DNA of 64,000 nucleotides from Gnetum montanum (lineage: Eukaryota > Streptophyta > Gnetopsida > Gnetales > Gnetaceae). How positions within the stretch are numbered: the first letter of the stretch is position 1; each line of letters starts with the position of its first letter. Location of the stretch: NCBI GenBank assembly GCA_015680685.1, contig MNCI01018080.1, forward strand, positions 403,717 through 467,716, read 5' to 3'. Below the pieces are notes generated by a model. The model had not been told where the DNA came from. It was given only the letters and a program-made list of their open reading frames with translations, and ran no database searches. The translations under genes and the position numbers were made by a program. Shown here piece after piece: positions 21,689 to 32,819 of this stretch.

Positions 21689-22606
21689 TGATGAAGTGTT
21701 AAAGTGTCATGTTGACGAGCCCCCATTGACATGGCTTCGTCGACAAGCCTCCATCGATGTCCTGTTGCCCCATTGAGAGGGCCATGTTGATGTAGTGTTT
21801 ATTGTGTTTATGGGGCCTTGTCAATGTACCTCCACAATAAAGTCCATAAATAAGCACTCACTAGCCATGTTTATGAAAGGTCAAGTCATAGTTGTAGTAG
21901 AGCTCTTGTAGTTTTGTCATTTGAGAGTTAGAATATTTCTTTAAGTGTTCATAGGAGGAGTCAGAATGTGTATAGATCTTTATTCAAGTATTGATGTACC
22001 CCAGCACACTAGTGTGAATGATAATAAAGACAAGCCTTTTGATCAAACCCTGTAGCACTTGGAATAGATTAATGATTAAATTCTAAATTTACTATTTTCA
22101 TTAACTATGAAATTAATTAAGCTAAAATAGAATTTAATTGATTAATTAAGTAATTAAGCTAAATATATTAAATACATAAGCATGACTGCTTTGACTAGAA
22201 CATATAACACTTGGTAATCCCAACAGTGCTTAACACTTGGTAGTCCAATAGTGTTGTATGCCTTTAGGACATATACAGAAAGTGGGATAGGATACTTATG
22301 TTAGGATTAGTTAGAGATCAATTAATTAGTTAGATTAAATTAGCTATTTAATTACTTCATTTCCCTATTTTAAACCAAAAGTAACATAAAACATAAAATA
22401 ATAAAAAATATATGCCTTGATTACACTTAACCATACCTTTATACATCATAAGTGTAATTGGAAAGATAACGAATGACTGTTAGGGTAAGTTCATTTCCTA
22501 GAGGCTAATGTACTGGAAGACATAGAGTCCATGGAATTCAACCAAATTGCATGTGAACGCTTAGTGACTCGTATGGTTGAGTGTAGGGATATTTGATCAC
22601 TCATCA
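21689..22606 (+). repeat. LR5 5' LTR
   Basis: Begins TGATGAAGTGTTAAAGTGTC and ends ...tttgatcactcatca before the PBS. U3 carries an array of ccattgac / gtcaatg / catcgatg inverted motifs, then TATA-like cataaataag (~21846). aataaa occurs in the R region near 22024. Confidence 0.92.
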
Positions 22607-22607
22607 T

Positions 22608-22625
22608 TGGCACCATTGCCAATAA
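22608..22625 (+). other. LR5 primer-binding site
   Basis: TGGCACCATTGCCAATAA one base after the LTR; the first 13 bases match the tRNA-Asp type PBS TGGCGCCATTGCC with one G-to-A change. Confidence 0.8.
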
Positions 22626-22799
22626 CTTCTTTTTGTTTGAACATGTGCTATCTAGGTTTAGTGAACATCATTAACATTGTTGGATGAACCCTAAGGTTAA
22701 AATCATTCTCATGATAAATATAATCACATAAGCACATTGATATCTTATTTATATTACAAAATTTCTTCTTCTCACAGGTGTAATGATACTAAACTGCTA

Positions 22800-23420
22800 A
22801 TTCCTTAAGAGTGTAAGGTGGTCTATACTCATCCAAAGGAGTATGTGCTTGACTTCACCTTCATCTTGCATCAGGATGAACAACTGCAATGGAAAGATAT
22901 GGAAGGCAACATTGTAATGCCTCTTGATCAATTTGTGCTAGTGATGCTACTTCAAACTCTTAAGAGCTTGGGTATCCAAGATCTTCAAGAGGAGTATGTT
23001 ATGCATGATTACAACTACCAAGACTACTGTTCCATTGAAACACAACGTAGGAGAGATGGACACTAGGAGAAGCACCATGAGATTTTGAAGGGAAAACATC
23101 CCACCAGTCCCTTGTTCTTGCTTAACTAGAATGAGAATGAGGACCTTCCCTCTAGGGGTTTTCAAGATGAAGATTCTCCACCCCTTGTTATTAATGATGG
23201 GGGATGTGGTCTTGAATCTATAGTTCACTATTAACAATCCAGGTTCAAGTAAAAATGGAAGTCAAGGCAAGGGCTTAGACAAGCATCAAGATTATAAAAA
23301 AACTAATGAATGTGGTTGTGGCAATCATAGAGGAGTTGGCAAACACCATGATGGTGGTAGTCCTCCTTCCTCTTCACCCTCTTCATCTACATATTTTTCT
23401 TCCTCTATGAGCACCTAACT
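22800..23420 (+). pseudogene. LR5 pre-gag module
   Basis: Better preserved copy of the module in LR4: open from 22818 to 23066, encoding VLDFTFILHQDEQLQW, then VMPLDQF and a DYNYQDY stretch, later a GNHRGVGKHHDGG-like stretch and a Ser-rich run. No gag core or zinc knuckle follows; sequence jumps at ~23420 to RNase H. Function unknown. Present at the same place in LR2 and LR4, so it is an original component of this family. Confidence 0.55.
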
Positions 23421-23429
23421 ACTCTAGAC

Positions 23430-23830
23430 CATTCCATATCATTATGGATGCATCTAACTACGTCTTGGGAGCCATGGTTACATAGTTGGATGATAAGAAA
23501 CATTCATATTACATCCACTACATAAGTCGAAGCATTGTGGGTGCACAACTGAACTACACCATTGTAGAAAAAGAATTGATGATAGTGCTATTTTCTCTAG
23601 AGAAGTTTAGGCACTATGTGCTTGGATATAAAGTGTTTGTGCACATGGACAATACTGCCATTCACTTCTTCATGAACAAGCCAATAGTGAGCCCTTGTGT
23701 TATATTGAGGCTAGTGATCTTGCAAGAATTCGATCTTACAGTGGTAGATCGAAAGGGAACTGAGAATTTGGTTGCTGACCACTTGTATTAGTTGCGATGG
23801 GATAATAAAGAGGAGGAAAGCTCACTATTT
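23430..23830 (+). pseudogene. LR5 RNase H domain
   Basis: The best RNase H of this family in the window: IIMDASNYVLGAMV, YYIHYISRSIVGAQLNYT, VEKELMIVLFSLEKFRHY (parts), VFVHMDNTAI, NKPIVSP, VVDRKGTENLVADHL. The Asp in MDAS, the Glu in EKEL and the Asp in HMDN are intact. Only single-base stops interrupt it. It is fused out of context behind the pre-gag module by an internal deletion. Confidence 0.85.
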
Positions 23831-23849
23831 GATTTGTTTCTTGATGAAC

Positions 23850-25190
23850 TTCTCTTTTTTGGTGCAATAAATGAAAAAATTCCCATAGAACCAAAATGAT
23901 ATGATGGCATCCTCACCTATCTTGTCACTTAGGAGATGCCACAAGACCTAGACCTTAGGAAGAAACAACAAGTTTTAATCAGGCCAAGCACTTTATGGAA
24001 ATCAATGGACACCTTTACAAAGTGTGCACTGATGACTTGGTTCCTTGATGTATCCCTGATGTAGATCAATTGCACATTCTCTAGGATGCTCATGAGGATC
24101 CTTGTGAAGGCCACTATGCTAGGAGATGCATAGTCATAAAAATCTTGATGGAAGGATATTATTGATCCACGATCTTTAGGAATGTCCACTAATTTGTTCG
24201 ATCCTATGAATGCTATCAACAAGATGGTGGGATGACTACACAAATGGAGGATCCTCAATAGTGGATTTAACCACTAGAACCCTCTGACATATGGAGCATA
24301 GGTTTCATGGGTCCCATCACATTTATGTCTAACAGAAAGGTGTATATAATTTTCGTTGTCATTGACTACTGTATCAAATTGGTAGAAGTCGTAGTTGTCA
24401 TCAACTGTACATCATCCACTATTGCTTGATTTATACAAACAAAATATTATAATAGGTTTGGGGTGCTACTTGCACTAATTTTTGATAACAAAACCCATTT
24501 TACAGGTGCTACTTTTTGAAAACTTATGCAACACTTGGGGGTTGAACATAAATTAATGACACCCTATCATCCCCAATCCAATGGTCAAGTAAAGATGACT
24601 AACAAGGAGATCACAAAGATTCTAACAAGAACTATTATCAAATATAAGAGAGACTAAAGCAAAAAACTTAATGATGCTCTTTGGGCCTATCACTCAACAT
24701 GAATACTCCCTATTGGCTACTCTTCCTATGAGCTAGTGTATGGAAAATTCCCAATACTTCCAATTTAATTCGAGCTTCATACACCCTCAACTACCTACGA
24801 CCTAAACCTTGACCTAAGTATGGCACAAGAAAAAAAGATTGAACTTAAATGTGTAGGACAAAAATCAATTAGTGGCCCTATCCTTGAATGATGTGCATAA
24901 GGCATTCAACAAACGACATCATGACCTTAGGATATGGAAAGAGAAATTTCAATCAGGCTATAAGGTTCTTTATTGGAATCCCACACACATACCTTAAAAA
25001 AACAAATTTTGAACATTGTGGAAGGGGTCTTATATAATTGATGAAACCTTTCCTTCTAGGACCATGATTATATACAAACCTAAAAGTTCAAACAAGAAGT
25101 AGTTGATCAACATCCAACAGATAAAGCCTTTCCATGAGCCTAAGCAAGCTAGTGTAACAAATACTTCAACAGATGAACAACTATGCTCAA
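23850..25190 (+). pseudogene. LR5 integrase domain
   Basis: Decayed integrase in gypsy order after RNase H: blocks of a zinc-binding region (~24030-24250), NRFGVLL-like and NKTHFTGATF (~24490-24520), a YHPQSNGQVK-like stretch where the catalytic Glu would lie (~24565-24590), GYSSYELVYGKFPILP (~24715-24760) and a final GYKVLYWNPTH block (~24957-24985). Frequent stops and frameshifts; not functional. Confidence 0.75.
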
Positions 25191-25199
25191 TTTTGTAGA

Positions 25200-27263
25200 T
25201 CTCCTCTTTCCAACTAAGTCATGGGTAAGATGGCCATTTGTGCTAATCATATACGTGGATCCTCAGTTTTTCTATTTTTTGTTTTACACATTTTTATCTT
25301 TACAAATTATTTATGTTACACCTTTTTAATTTTAAATTTTTTTCCTATTTTACACCATCACTAGTACATTTAAATTTTTCTTGAAGATTTTACACTTTCT
25401 TATATATTTTAATTTATTTTAGTATGATTTTATAATTTTTGTTAATAAACATGCTTTGTGCTAATAGGACATAGTGGTGCTATAGCTATTACTAATGGTG
25501 GTTTGTGCTTAATGAAATGTCTAGTTTCTATTTTTGAACTTTTGTACTGATGGCTAAGACATGGTTTCTTTTTCATGGAATAGGAAATGAGTCCATGACA
25601 TCTGCCCATCCACAAACTCTATTGTTTTCCTTGTTTTGGAAGTATGAGGTTCCTTTCATTAAATAAACTTTTAATAAATTTATGACCTTGGTAGTTTCCA
25701 GAATTGGAAAGGATTCAAAGGTTTGCATAGGATGTAAATTCAAGGGTATTGAATATTCTTTGTACTCTTCTACTTACTCAAGTGCATGAGTGTTTTTATG
25801 GATTTCTTACCATTCTATGTTGACCAATAATAGGAAGTTGAATAAGTCTTTACATGGTGTGGTTCCCATAAAAGAAAAACTAAAAAAAAAAGAAAAAAAA
25901 AGGAAAAAAAAAAGATGATGAGAATTCAAAGCACATCACTTAGACAAATAAATGGGCTACAAGCACAGGTGGAACTAGAAAGATATGTTACCCATGATTG
26001 AAGGTCCCCTCTAACTAAGGTCCTCTCTCACTTCTTGCTTCTCTTTTCTTCTATTTATGGAATGATGGTTATTCTATGGGAGAACTCTTGTGTCTTGAGG
26101 AGGTGGATCAATCTTGAAGTGGCAATGTGAAGTCACTAAAAGTGATTATTTTTAGTTTGGACTAAGGATGGATCTTTTTTGGTCATTTAAACAAAAATTC
26201 ACAAGGGACTTCTTATGATCTTAATTTAGAATTCCATTCTACCTTCTCCATCATTTGTCCATGTTACCCGTAACTTACCTCACTACTAGTGTCCATGTTC
26301 TTGTTTGGTGTCTTTGCTTGATGTACTTGAATTCTTTGGTAGAATCTTCCTAGTTTTTGTCCTTAACTTCTATCAACCATTAATCACCTATGGTGCCCAT
26401 GGACTCCTTAGGTTGAGGTTGTAAAAGAACAAACAAGGCATGTGCCTGCTATGGGGAGGATCCACTTGCATATCTCTTGGTTGGGTTTGTTAAGCACCTT
26501 ATCCTTAGGCATTCTTGTAATCAAAATATTTCATTCATCCATTTTCTATATCCAACCATGTGTTGCTTTACATATTTTCCTTAACTTACATATTCTCCAT
26601 CAAATTTTTGAATTTTTGGGCTTTCAAAGATCCTCTTCAATGATTTCATCATATTCTTGGCTTTTCTAGGGCTCCATAGAACCCAAATTCATTTAAAAAT
26701 TCCTTGTATTTTTTGAAATATTAAAAATTAAAAATTTTATTTACCGACCTTGTAAACGGGGCCCCATCGATGGAGCCCATATGTATATGAGGCCTTGCAT
26801 ACATGACCTCATTGACGTACCACAAAAATACCATAAATATTCATGACCCTCAAAAATTTTCACATTTACTCATAAATGCCAAGGGAGTTTTTCAAACTTT
26901 CAGAGCCCAAAACCTTCCGCAGCCCATAACTTTCTAATCATTTATCCAAATCATTCTATTCTTCAACCTTGTAGCTCCCAGAGTTAAGCTCTTAGTTGTG
27001 GGGCCCACAAATTTGTCATTTTTGACAAAACCTCTTTCACCATTTTTCTAACTCCCACAAAGGTTTAACTAAGAAATCAAAATTTGAACACCAAATTACA
27101 GAAGTTAAATCCTTCCAATGAGCTCCTATGACATTTGTAATAAAAATTAATTACTAGAATAAGAATAAAACAATCAATCTACCATGGTCTAACTGTAGCC
27201 AAGTGTAACTAACTAACAAGAAAAGGTATTCAAATATTCAAAGTTACACATTATAACTATAGG
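25200..27263 (+). other. LR5 non-coding tail and leader of post-pol ORF
   Basis: No supported coding sequence. T-rich 25265-25440; A-rich tract at 25874-25915; ttgcttctcttttcttcta block at 26036 shared with LR2 and LR4; then the internal U3-like module (26745-26841) and a leader of about 420 bases homologous to LR4 21600-21688 plus 31241-31585. Confidence 0.7.
26745..26841 (+). promoter_or_regulatory. Internal U3-like module of LR5
   Basis: Contains the palindromes ggggcccc and ccatcgatgg (26764-26773), tatgaggccttg, cattgacgtacc and a TATA-like ccataaatatt (26831-26841). LR5's own LTR U3 has the same order of blocks: tatggggccttg, gtacctccacaata, then ccataaata. It lies about 420 bases before the start of the post-pol ORF. 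It could be a second, internal promoter for that ORF; this is inference. Confidence 0.45.
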
Positions 27264-30079
27264 GTGCACCAAAAGGCAAACACACACAAGAAGGAGGATC
27301 ATCTTAACCAAGGGAGAAATTGCTAATAATGGGAAGGGGCCAAGAACAGGCCCGAGAAGAACCAATTACAATCCATGCCATGTGACCTATTAGGGAAGAG
27401 GCTTAAGTGGAATCTATTCATTAGATTCCAAAACCAGTAGCACCAACAACACATTGCAATCAAGATGAGGCTCCATATTAGCAAGAAAACCTTGAGGTGA
27501 CCTTGAAAAATGCTTTCCTAACTTAAATCAGATCAAGGGAGGTCTAGAAGATGGTGCTTCAAGAGTTAAACTTTGGCTCTTTCCTAGAGCAAGCACCTAA
27601 GGAGGTATAGGACCAACTGAAGACCTCTTCCATGTGGTCAATTTCACTTCCAGTGGAGAGTGGTATATGGGAGAGATGTTCTTATTATGGAATAATAAGC
27701 AGGTTGGTTCAATAGTCAAATTCAAGAACATTTAGTATCCTACTTTGTGCAGGCCATTGCTGAAGCACTTAGGTTGCCAGAAAGTAGGGTGAATCTTACT
27801 AAGATTTTGATGCAAGAGGACTCCAACATCAAAAAAGAATGGGTTCAATAATGCTATGGTGTCCACTATAGGATTGTATCCTTTCACCTAAACCCCATGG
27901 TGAGGCTTAGTAAGATCACTACTTTTTTTGCCCATGCATGCACTACTTTGAGTGGAAGATTCCCTCTCAACCTTCCACAACTGATCTATTTGGAGATAGA
28001 GAAGTGGTTTAAGGAAAATAAACATGGAAGAAAGGCACTTCCCTTCCCATGCCTCATAAAAAATTATGTTGAAAGGGAGAGATAGTTTGCTATACAAATG
28101 ATGCTATTTGATGCACTTTGATTGCTAATTGGGCAGAGATGATGAAGGATAAGACACCTACAACAACTATTTAACAAGAGGACTGGTAGCCACCACCTCC
28201 ACCTACCACTTTGAAGACTATGTTGAACATCACTACAACATCCCAATGGTTGTACAAGTACTAAAAATGGTTGTTAAGTGAGTAAGAGCAATAAGCAATC
28301 ACCAGTGGTGGGAAGCCATCTATATACTAGCTTGCGAAGAGTTACCTAAATGAGGTGGCCCAAATAATCAGGTTAATGGGAGGAGGTGGATCTATTTTCT
28401 TTGCCTAACAAACGTAGTTGTCCCCGAGGTCAAATTCTAGCACTAGAGAGATAACGATATCTCTCTTAGAACAATAGCCACTCCCAAAAATTCTTGGCAA
28501 TGCTATGACCCTCTTGGTGCACTTAGAGGAAGGTGAGCTGGTAATAGTACTAGTGATGTAGCACCAAGGGCAAGAAAAAATAGTAGAGGTGGTTTTTAAT
28601 AGAATTTTCAAAATACTCAATGCACCTGCAACATCTATACTAGACATCACTACACTTAAAGATGTGTAGACATCCATAGGGATCATAAGTGAGAGATTAA
28701 GCATATCATAATATGAACAGCTAGTGGGCCAATTGGTGGGAATCAAGCAACCACTTCTAGATGTCTTTGATCTTCCATATAGTAGTACTACAGCCTAGTC
28801 AAAGCTTCTAGAGGCAAGGGATGAGAACATAATTTTGGAAGGGCAACTTGAAATAGCCAAGGAGCTAAAGGAACATTTGGCTACTAAAGTTGCTGAATTG
28901 AAAGCCTAGATTCACAACCTTGCATTTCTCAACCTAGCATTGAAAAGAGGTAAAGATCTAGAATAGCTTCACACTAGGTTGAAAGGGATTGAGGGTGAGA
29001 TAAAGATGACAATGTTCTATCGATCCCTAGTAGAGGCTAGCTAGCACAAGATTTAGAAGGCATTGGATTTGACCCACTAGGAGACTATGCAACTAATTGT
29101 AGAAAACCATTGCCTACAAAATGTTGATGCACATAAACAAGTTGACCAATTTTATCCATCAACAGTAGGAGCAACTAAATAGAGCGAATGTAGAGCTAAG
29201 AAGATTGGTAGTTGAGAATAGAAGCCTCTTCATGGAGGAGGTCCATGCCCTTTGGTAGAAGGCTGCAATAGAAGTAGTTTCCTAGAAATTAGAGGTTTTC
29301 AAATTTAAGAGAGTTAAGGATCATTTCAAAAACTAGGTTAGCCTATAGAAAGAAGTAAATGAAACATATTTAAGTGGTGAAGGTAAAGGTGAATGAGATC
29401 CTCTAACAACTTCAACAAGGACACAAATTATGGCAGCCCATCATTGATGGGATTGATCAGTACAATAAAGCAAAAATTTACCTAATGAAGTTGTAGATAC
29501 AGAAAATGATGAAATACATGGAGCTAGCCAATCTCTAGTATGCAAACTTGGCTATGTTGACTATTGGATAGCCATTGTTAGAATTGGAAAAGTAGGTGGC
29601 TAGTTCATACTTATTGTACAAGGCTGAGTTCAAGCATCACAAGGACACCAAACAAAAGCTTGTGGTGGAAAACACTGAACTTGAGGTTCTCAAGGGAAAA
29701 TACACTGATAAGAGATTTCCTTGCAAGAACTTGGCCAAAAGAATGAATGACTACCAGGGGCTGTAGAATGCAGTGAGGGTGGTTGATGTCGATTGCAAAT
29801 AATTTGTTGCCTAGTTTATCATAATTAAGAGGTTGTTACTAGTAATTCCATATGTGTGGGATATCCCCATTCCAACCCACATTTGTGATGCCATGTGGAT
29901 TGTGAATGATCCCCTAGAGCAAGCCAAAGAAGATGAAGGCATTACTAAATGCCTTTCATCTTCCATAAGAGGTAGTAACTGTACTAGGACAACCACTATT
30001 ACCTTAGACACCACACATGCCTGAAGTTGGCAAAGGTCCTTTAGAACCTTAGGAGACTCCACCGCCTAGGATTATTTGA
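27264..30079 (+). pseudogene. LR5 post-pol coiled-coil ORF
   Basis: Start is placed by alignment to LR4 (ATG at 31586); here it reads GTG at 27264. The end is TGA at 30077 after a PPP-rich C-terminus, as in LR4. The N-terminal third is a globular region with a SSGEWYMGEMFLLWNNKQ block and KALPFPCLIKN; a VMQHQGQEKIVEVV block follows, then a long Lys/Glu/Leu-rich coiled coil from ~28800. About 930 codons by position. Many stops and some frameshifts. Same architecture as LR1, LR4 and LR6. Not recognised beyond resemblance to plant transposon-associated domains. Confidence 0.65.
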
Positions 30080-30304
30080 TCTTCTGAACCACCTTCATGC
30101 TATTAGAGGATGCGCTATCTAGTTTTGAGTAGTCATGTCATGGTGTTCAATTTTGTGTGTCACGAACATCACCAACTATTTATAAGATGTTGATTTGTAC
30201 ACTTGTCATATACTTTTGTTATGTTAAGAATTAGTCAATAATTCCATACCTTTCCAATTTTGTAAAGGAACTCAAGGATGAGTTTTCATTCAGTCATGGG
30301 GGTA
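30080..30304 (+). other. LR5 3' untranslated region and polypurine tract
   Basis: Non-coding, ending ctcaaggatgagttttcatt followed by cagtcatgggggta (30291-30304) directly before the 3' LTR. This is the cleanest example of the family's polypurine tract. Confidence 0.8.
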
Positions 30305-31235
30305 TGATGAAGCATCAAAGTGTCACGTCGATGGATCCTTGTTAACGTGGTCTCATCAATGGGCCCCCATTGATGTAGCCATGTCTATGTGGTGTTGCCC
30401 TATTGACAAGGCCACGTTGACATAGAATTTGCTACATTTATGAGGCCCCATTGACAGAGCTTCACAATAAAGTCTATAAATACATGCTCACCAATTGTGT
30501 TTATGGTTGGCTAAGTCATAGTTATAGCAAAGTTCTTACAGTTTTGTCATTTGAGAGTTAGAATATTTCTCTGAGTGCTCGCAATAGGAGTAAAGAAGTG
30601 TATAGATATTTATTCGAGCATTGATGTACCTAAGCACACTAGTGTGAATGACAATAAAGATGAGCCTTTTGATTATACCTTGTAGCACTTGGAATAGATC
30701 AATGATTTACTTCTACATTTATTGTTTTCATTAATTATGTAATTAATCAAGCCAAACTAGACTTTAATTAATTAATTAAGTAATTAAGCTATATAGATTA
30801 AACACATAGGTACAAATGCTTCGAGCATAACACACATCACTTCGTAATCCCAGCAATGCTTGACACTTGGTAGCCTAGTAGTGTTGTATGCATTCATGAT
30901 GTGTACAAAAAGTGGGATCAAATACTTGTGTTAGGATTAGTTAGAGGTTAATTAATTAGTTAGATTAAATTAGATATTCAATTACTTCATTTCCCTATTT
31001 TAAAGCACCAAGAACATAAAACATATAATAATAAAAATCATATGCCTCAATTACACTTAACCATACCTTTGTACATCATAAGTGTAATTGGGAAGACAAC
31101 AAATGACTGTTAGGGTAAGTTCATTTCTTAGAGGCTAGTGTACCAGAAGACATAAAGTCAATAGAATTTGACTAGATCATGTGTGAACTCTTAGTGATTC
31201 GTATGGTTGAGAGTAGGGATACTCGCTGCTCATCA
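30305..31235 (+). repeat. LR5 3' LTR
   Basis: 931-bp LTR starting TGATGAAGCATCAAAGTGTC and ending ...tcgctgctcatca. TATA box ctataaatac (tataaata at 30475-30482) and the CG-containing palindromes are better preserved than in the 5' copy in places, and worse in others, as expected from independent decay. Confidence 0.92.
30475..30482 (+). promoter_or_regulatory. LR5 3' LTR TATA box
   Basis: tataaata downstream of the U3 palindrome array; the 5' LTR has cataaata at the same place, a single transition that weakens its TATA box. Confidence 0.55.
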
Positions 31236-31240
31236 CCATA
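31236..31240. repeat. LR5 target-site duplication, right (CCATA)
   Basis: Identical to 21684-21688. Confidence 0.92.
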
Positions 31241-31585
31241 ACTTGCCAATCACTTGTCTAAATTAACCTATTCTTCAACCCACATGCTACCAATAGTGAA
31301 CTTTACATCGTGGGAATCACAATCCTATGGTTTATGATGGAAATATTTTTGAAATTTTTCTAACTCTCCAAGGTTTAACTAATAAAATAATATTAAAAAT
31401 CACTAATCTACACTAAGTTAAACCTCATCGACAAACTTGGGTAGCTAAATGAATAAAATAATAAAACAACCAATCTACCATGATTACAACTAGCTTAAGT
31501 TTAACTTGTCCAAAAGAGAAAATATATCAAAAGTACTAAAAGCTATACATAAAACACTAATCCTTGGTTATGTTTGTGATCACAG
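31241..31585 (+). other. LR4 leader of post-pol ORF, continued
   Basis: Non-coding continuation of LR4 after the LR5 insertion; homologous to LR5 26933-27263 (acctattcttcaacc, aggtttaactaa, accatg blocks). It ends in tttgtgatcacag directly before the ATG at 31586, which resembles a 3' splice site. Confidence 0.65.
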
Positions 31586-31827
31586 ATGGCACTAGAAAGA
31601 GGAACACAAGGAGAAGGACCATTTTAACCAAGGGAGAAGTAGTTGAGAGGAGGAAGAGACTAGCACCCACAATAGCCCTAAGAAGGAGAGATCAAAACAC
31701 ATGTGACAGGACCTATTTGGCAGGAGCTTAAGGTGGAATCTTTCTATCAAATTCCCATAGTGAAAATAGGCTAGTCTAGAAAAGATGAGATGCCAAGGCC
31801 TGAGCCTAATTTAGAGGTCACATTGAC
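31586..31827 (+). pseudogene. LR4 post-pol ORF, part 1
   Basis: N-terminal piece starting at ATG 31586; encodes an Arg/Lys-rich start and a QDLFGRSLRWNLS-like stretch similar to LR5 27264 onward. It is cut at TTGAC (31823-31827) by LR6 and continues at 40236. Confidence 0.6.
31823..31827. repeat. LR6 target-site duplication, left (TTGAC)
   Basis: Identical to 40231-40235. Confidence 0.92.
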
Positions 31828-32678
31828 TGATGAGTCATGAATTGTTGGCTGCAATATCGCACCCATGATATTGCATACGAGATATCATGTACGCAATATC
31901 ACAGCCTAGATGCGATATCGGATACACGATATCATGGACTTTCTCCTCATATATAAATAAGAGGTAGGTGGATTTGGTTTAGAATCTAGTTTAAGTATTA
32001 AGGTAGGGACTTTTTGTTAGTTTTTCCTCTCAACCCTTTCTCCCAGTGCATGCTCGTAGTGTGATGATTGTAATTGTATGACATCCTTATTTGAGTGTGA
32101 CATACTAGGACACGCACATGACTGGCAATAAAGATCGAGATTACTTCATCATTGCAGCATCCACTTAGCTTAATTATTTAATTGTTATTATTATTTATTG
32201 CTTTCTTAGTTAATATCTCTCTACCCTAATCTCCTAGTAACGCGGAATGAGTATGAATTAATCACGAGCATTGAAGTGTGACTACTTGGTAACCTAGTAG
32301 CATACCTAGGCCATGAGCTTGGTAATCCCAGTGGTAGTCATGCACAAGGTCCAAGATGTGTATGGATGATTAAGGAACGAATGCTCATTAAACTTAGGCT
32401 AGTTTAGATTCTCTCTCAGCCTCTCTCTCCTAGCTTAGTTGATATTATTTTCCATCATAGCTAGGAGTAGCATTAGTGTAGGAACACATCATACATCTCA
32501 CTCTGGACTAAACCATATGTGACAAAGCTAATACTAGTCCAGGTGGGAAGACAGTGAACTGCGATCTACAAGTAAATATATAGATACCACAACTAGTCTA
32601 TGTGCAGAGTTCGATCAGATCGTGCATGAAGGACTCGTATTCATATGGTTGAGTGTTGGGGTACCTCACCACTCATCA
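31828..32678 (+). repeat. LR6 5' LTR
   Basis: Begins TGATGAGTCATGAATTGTTG and ends ...cctcaccactcatca next to the PBS. U3 has at least five GATATC/GATATT-type palindromes (31854-31936), directly followed by tatataaata (31950-31959). An aataaa signal is at 32127-32132 in R. Confidence 0.95.
31950..31959 (+). promoter_or_regulatory. LR6 5' LTR TATA box
   Basis: tatataaata about 120 bases into the LTR; the 3' LTR keeps tataaata at 39741-39748. Confidence 0.65.
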
Positions 32679-32679
32679 T

Positions 32680-32697
32680 TGGCGCCGTTGCTAGGGA
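32680..32697 (+). other. LR6 primer-binding site
   Basis: TGGCGCCGTTGCTAGGGA, one base after the LTR end: the best preserved PBS here, one change from the complement of the plant tRNA-Asp 3' end (TGGCGCCGTTGCCGGGGA). Confidence 0.92.
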
Positions 32698-32819
32698 TGC
32701 TGCTAGTTATCTAGATTAGTTATATTATACAAGGTCACTGTATAGGAATTAACGATATATCTTTTAGGAAGAAATAATTACAAAAAGTCACATACAAATT
32801 CACACACAATTTCACAACC

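Larger units (their letters stand above)
21689..31235 (+). mobile_element. LR5: deleted Athila-like element inserted in LR4
   Basis: 9,547 bp with LTRs of 918 and 931 bp and a perfect CCATA duplication. Order: 5' LTR, PBS, pre-gag module, RNase H, integrase, tail, internal U3-like module, post-pol coiled-coil ORF, polypurine tract, 3' LTR. Gag core, protease and RT are missing: the low-complexity end of the pre-gag module joins RNase H at ~23420. It could only have moved, if at all, with help from a complete relative. Confidence 0.92.

Noticed and set aside
25874-25915. Poly-A tail of a LINE or processed gene
   Set aside because: A-rich tract sits inside the LR5 tail, with homologous non-coding sequence on both sides in LR4 and no LINE coding sequence or target duplication.
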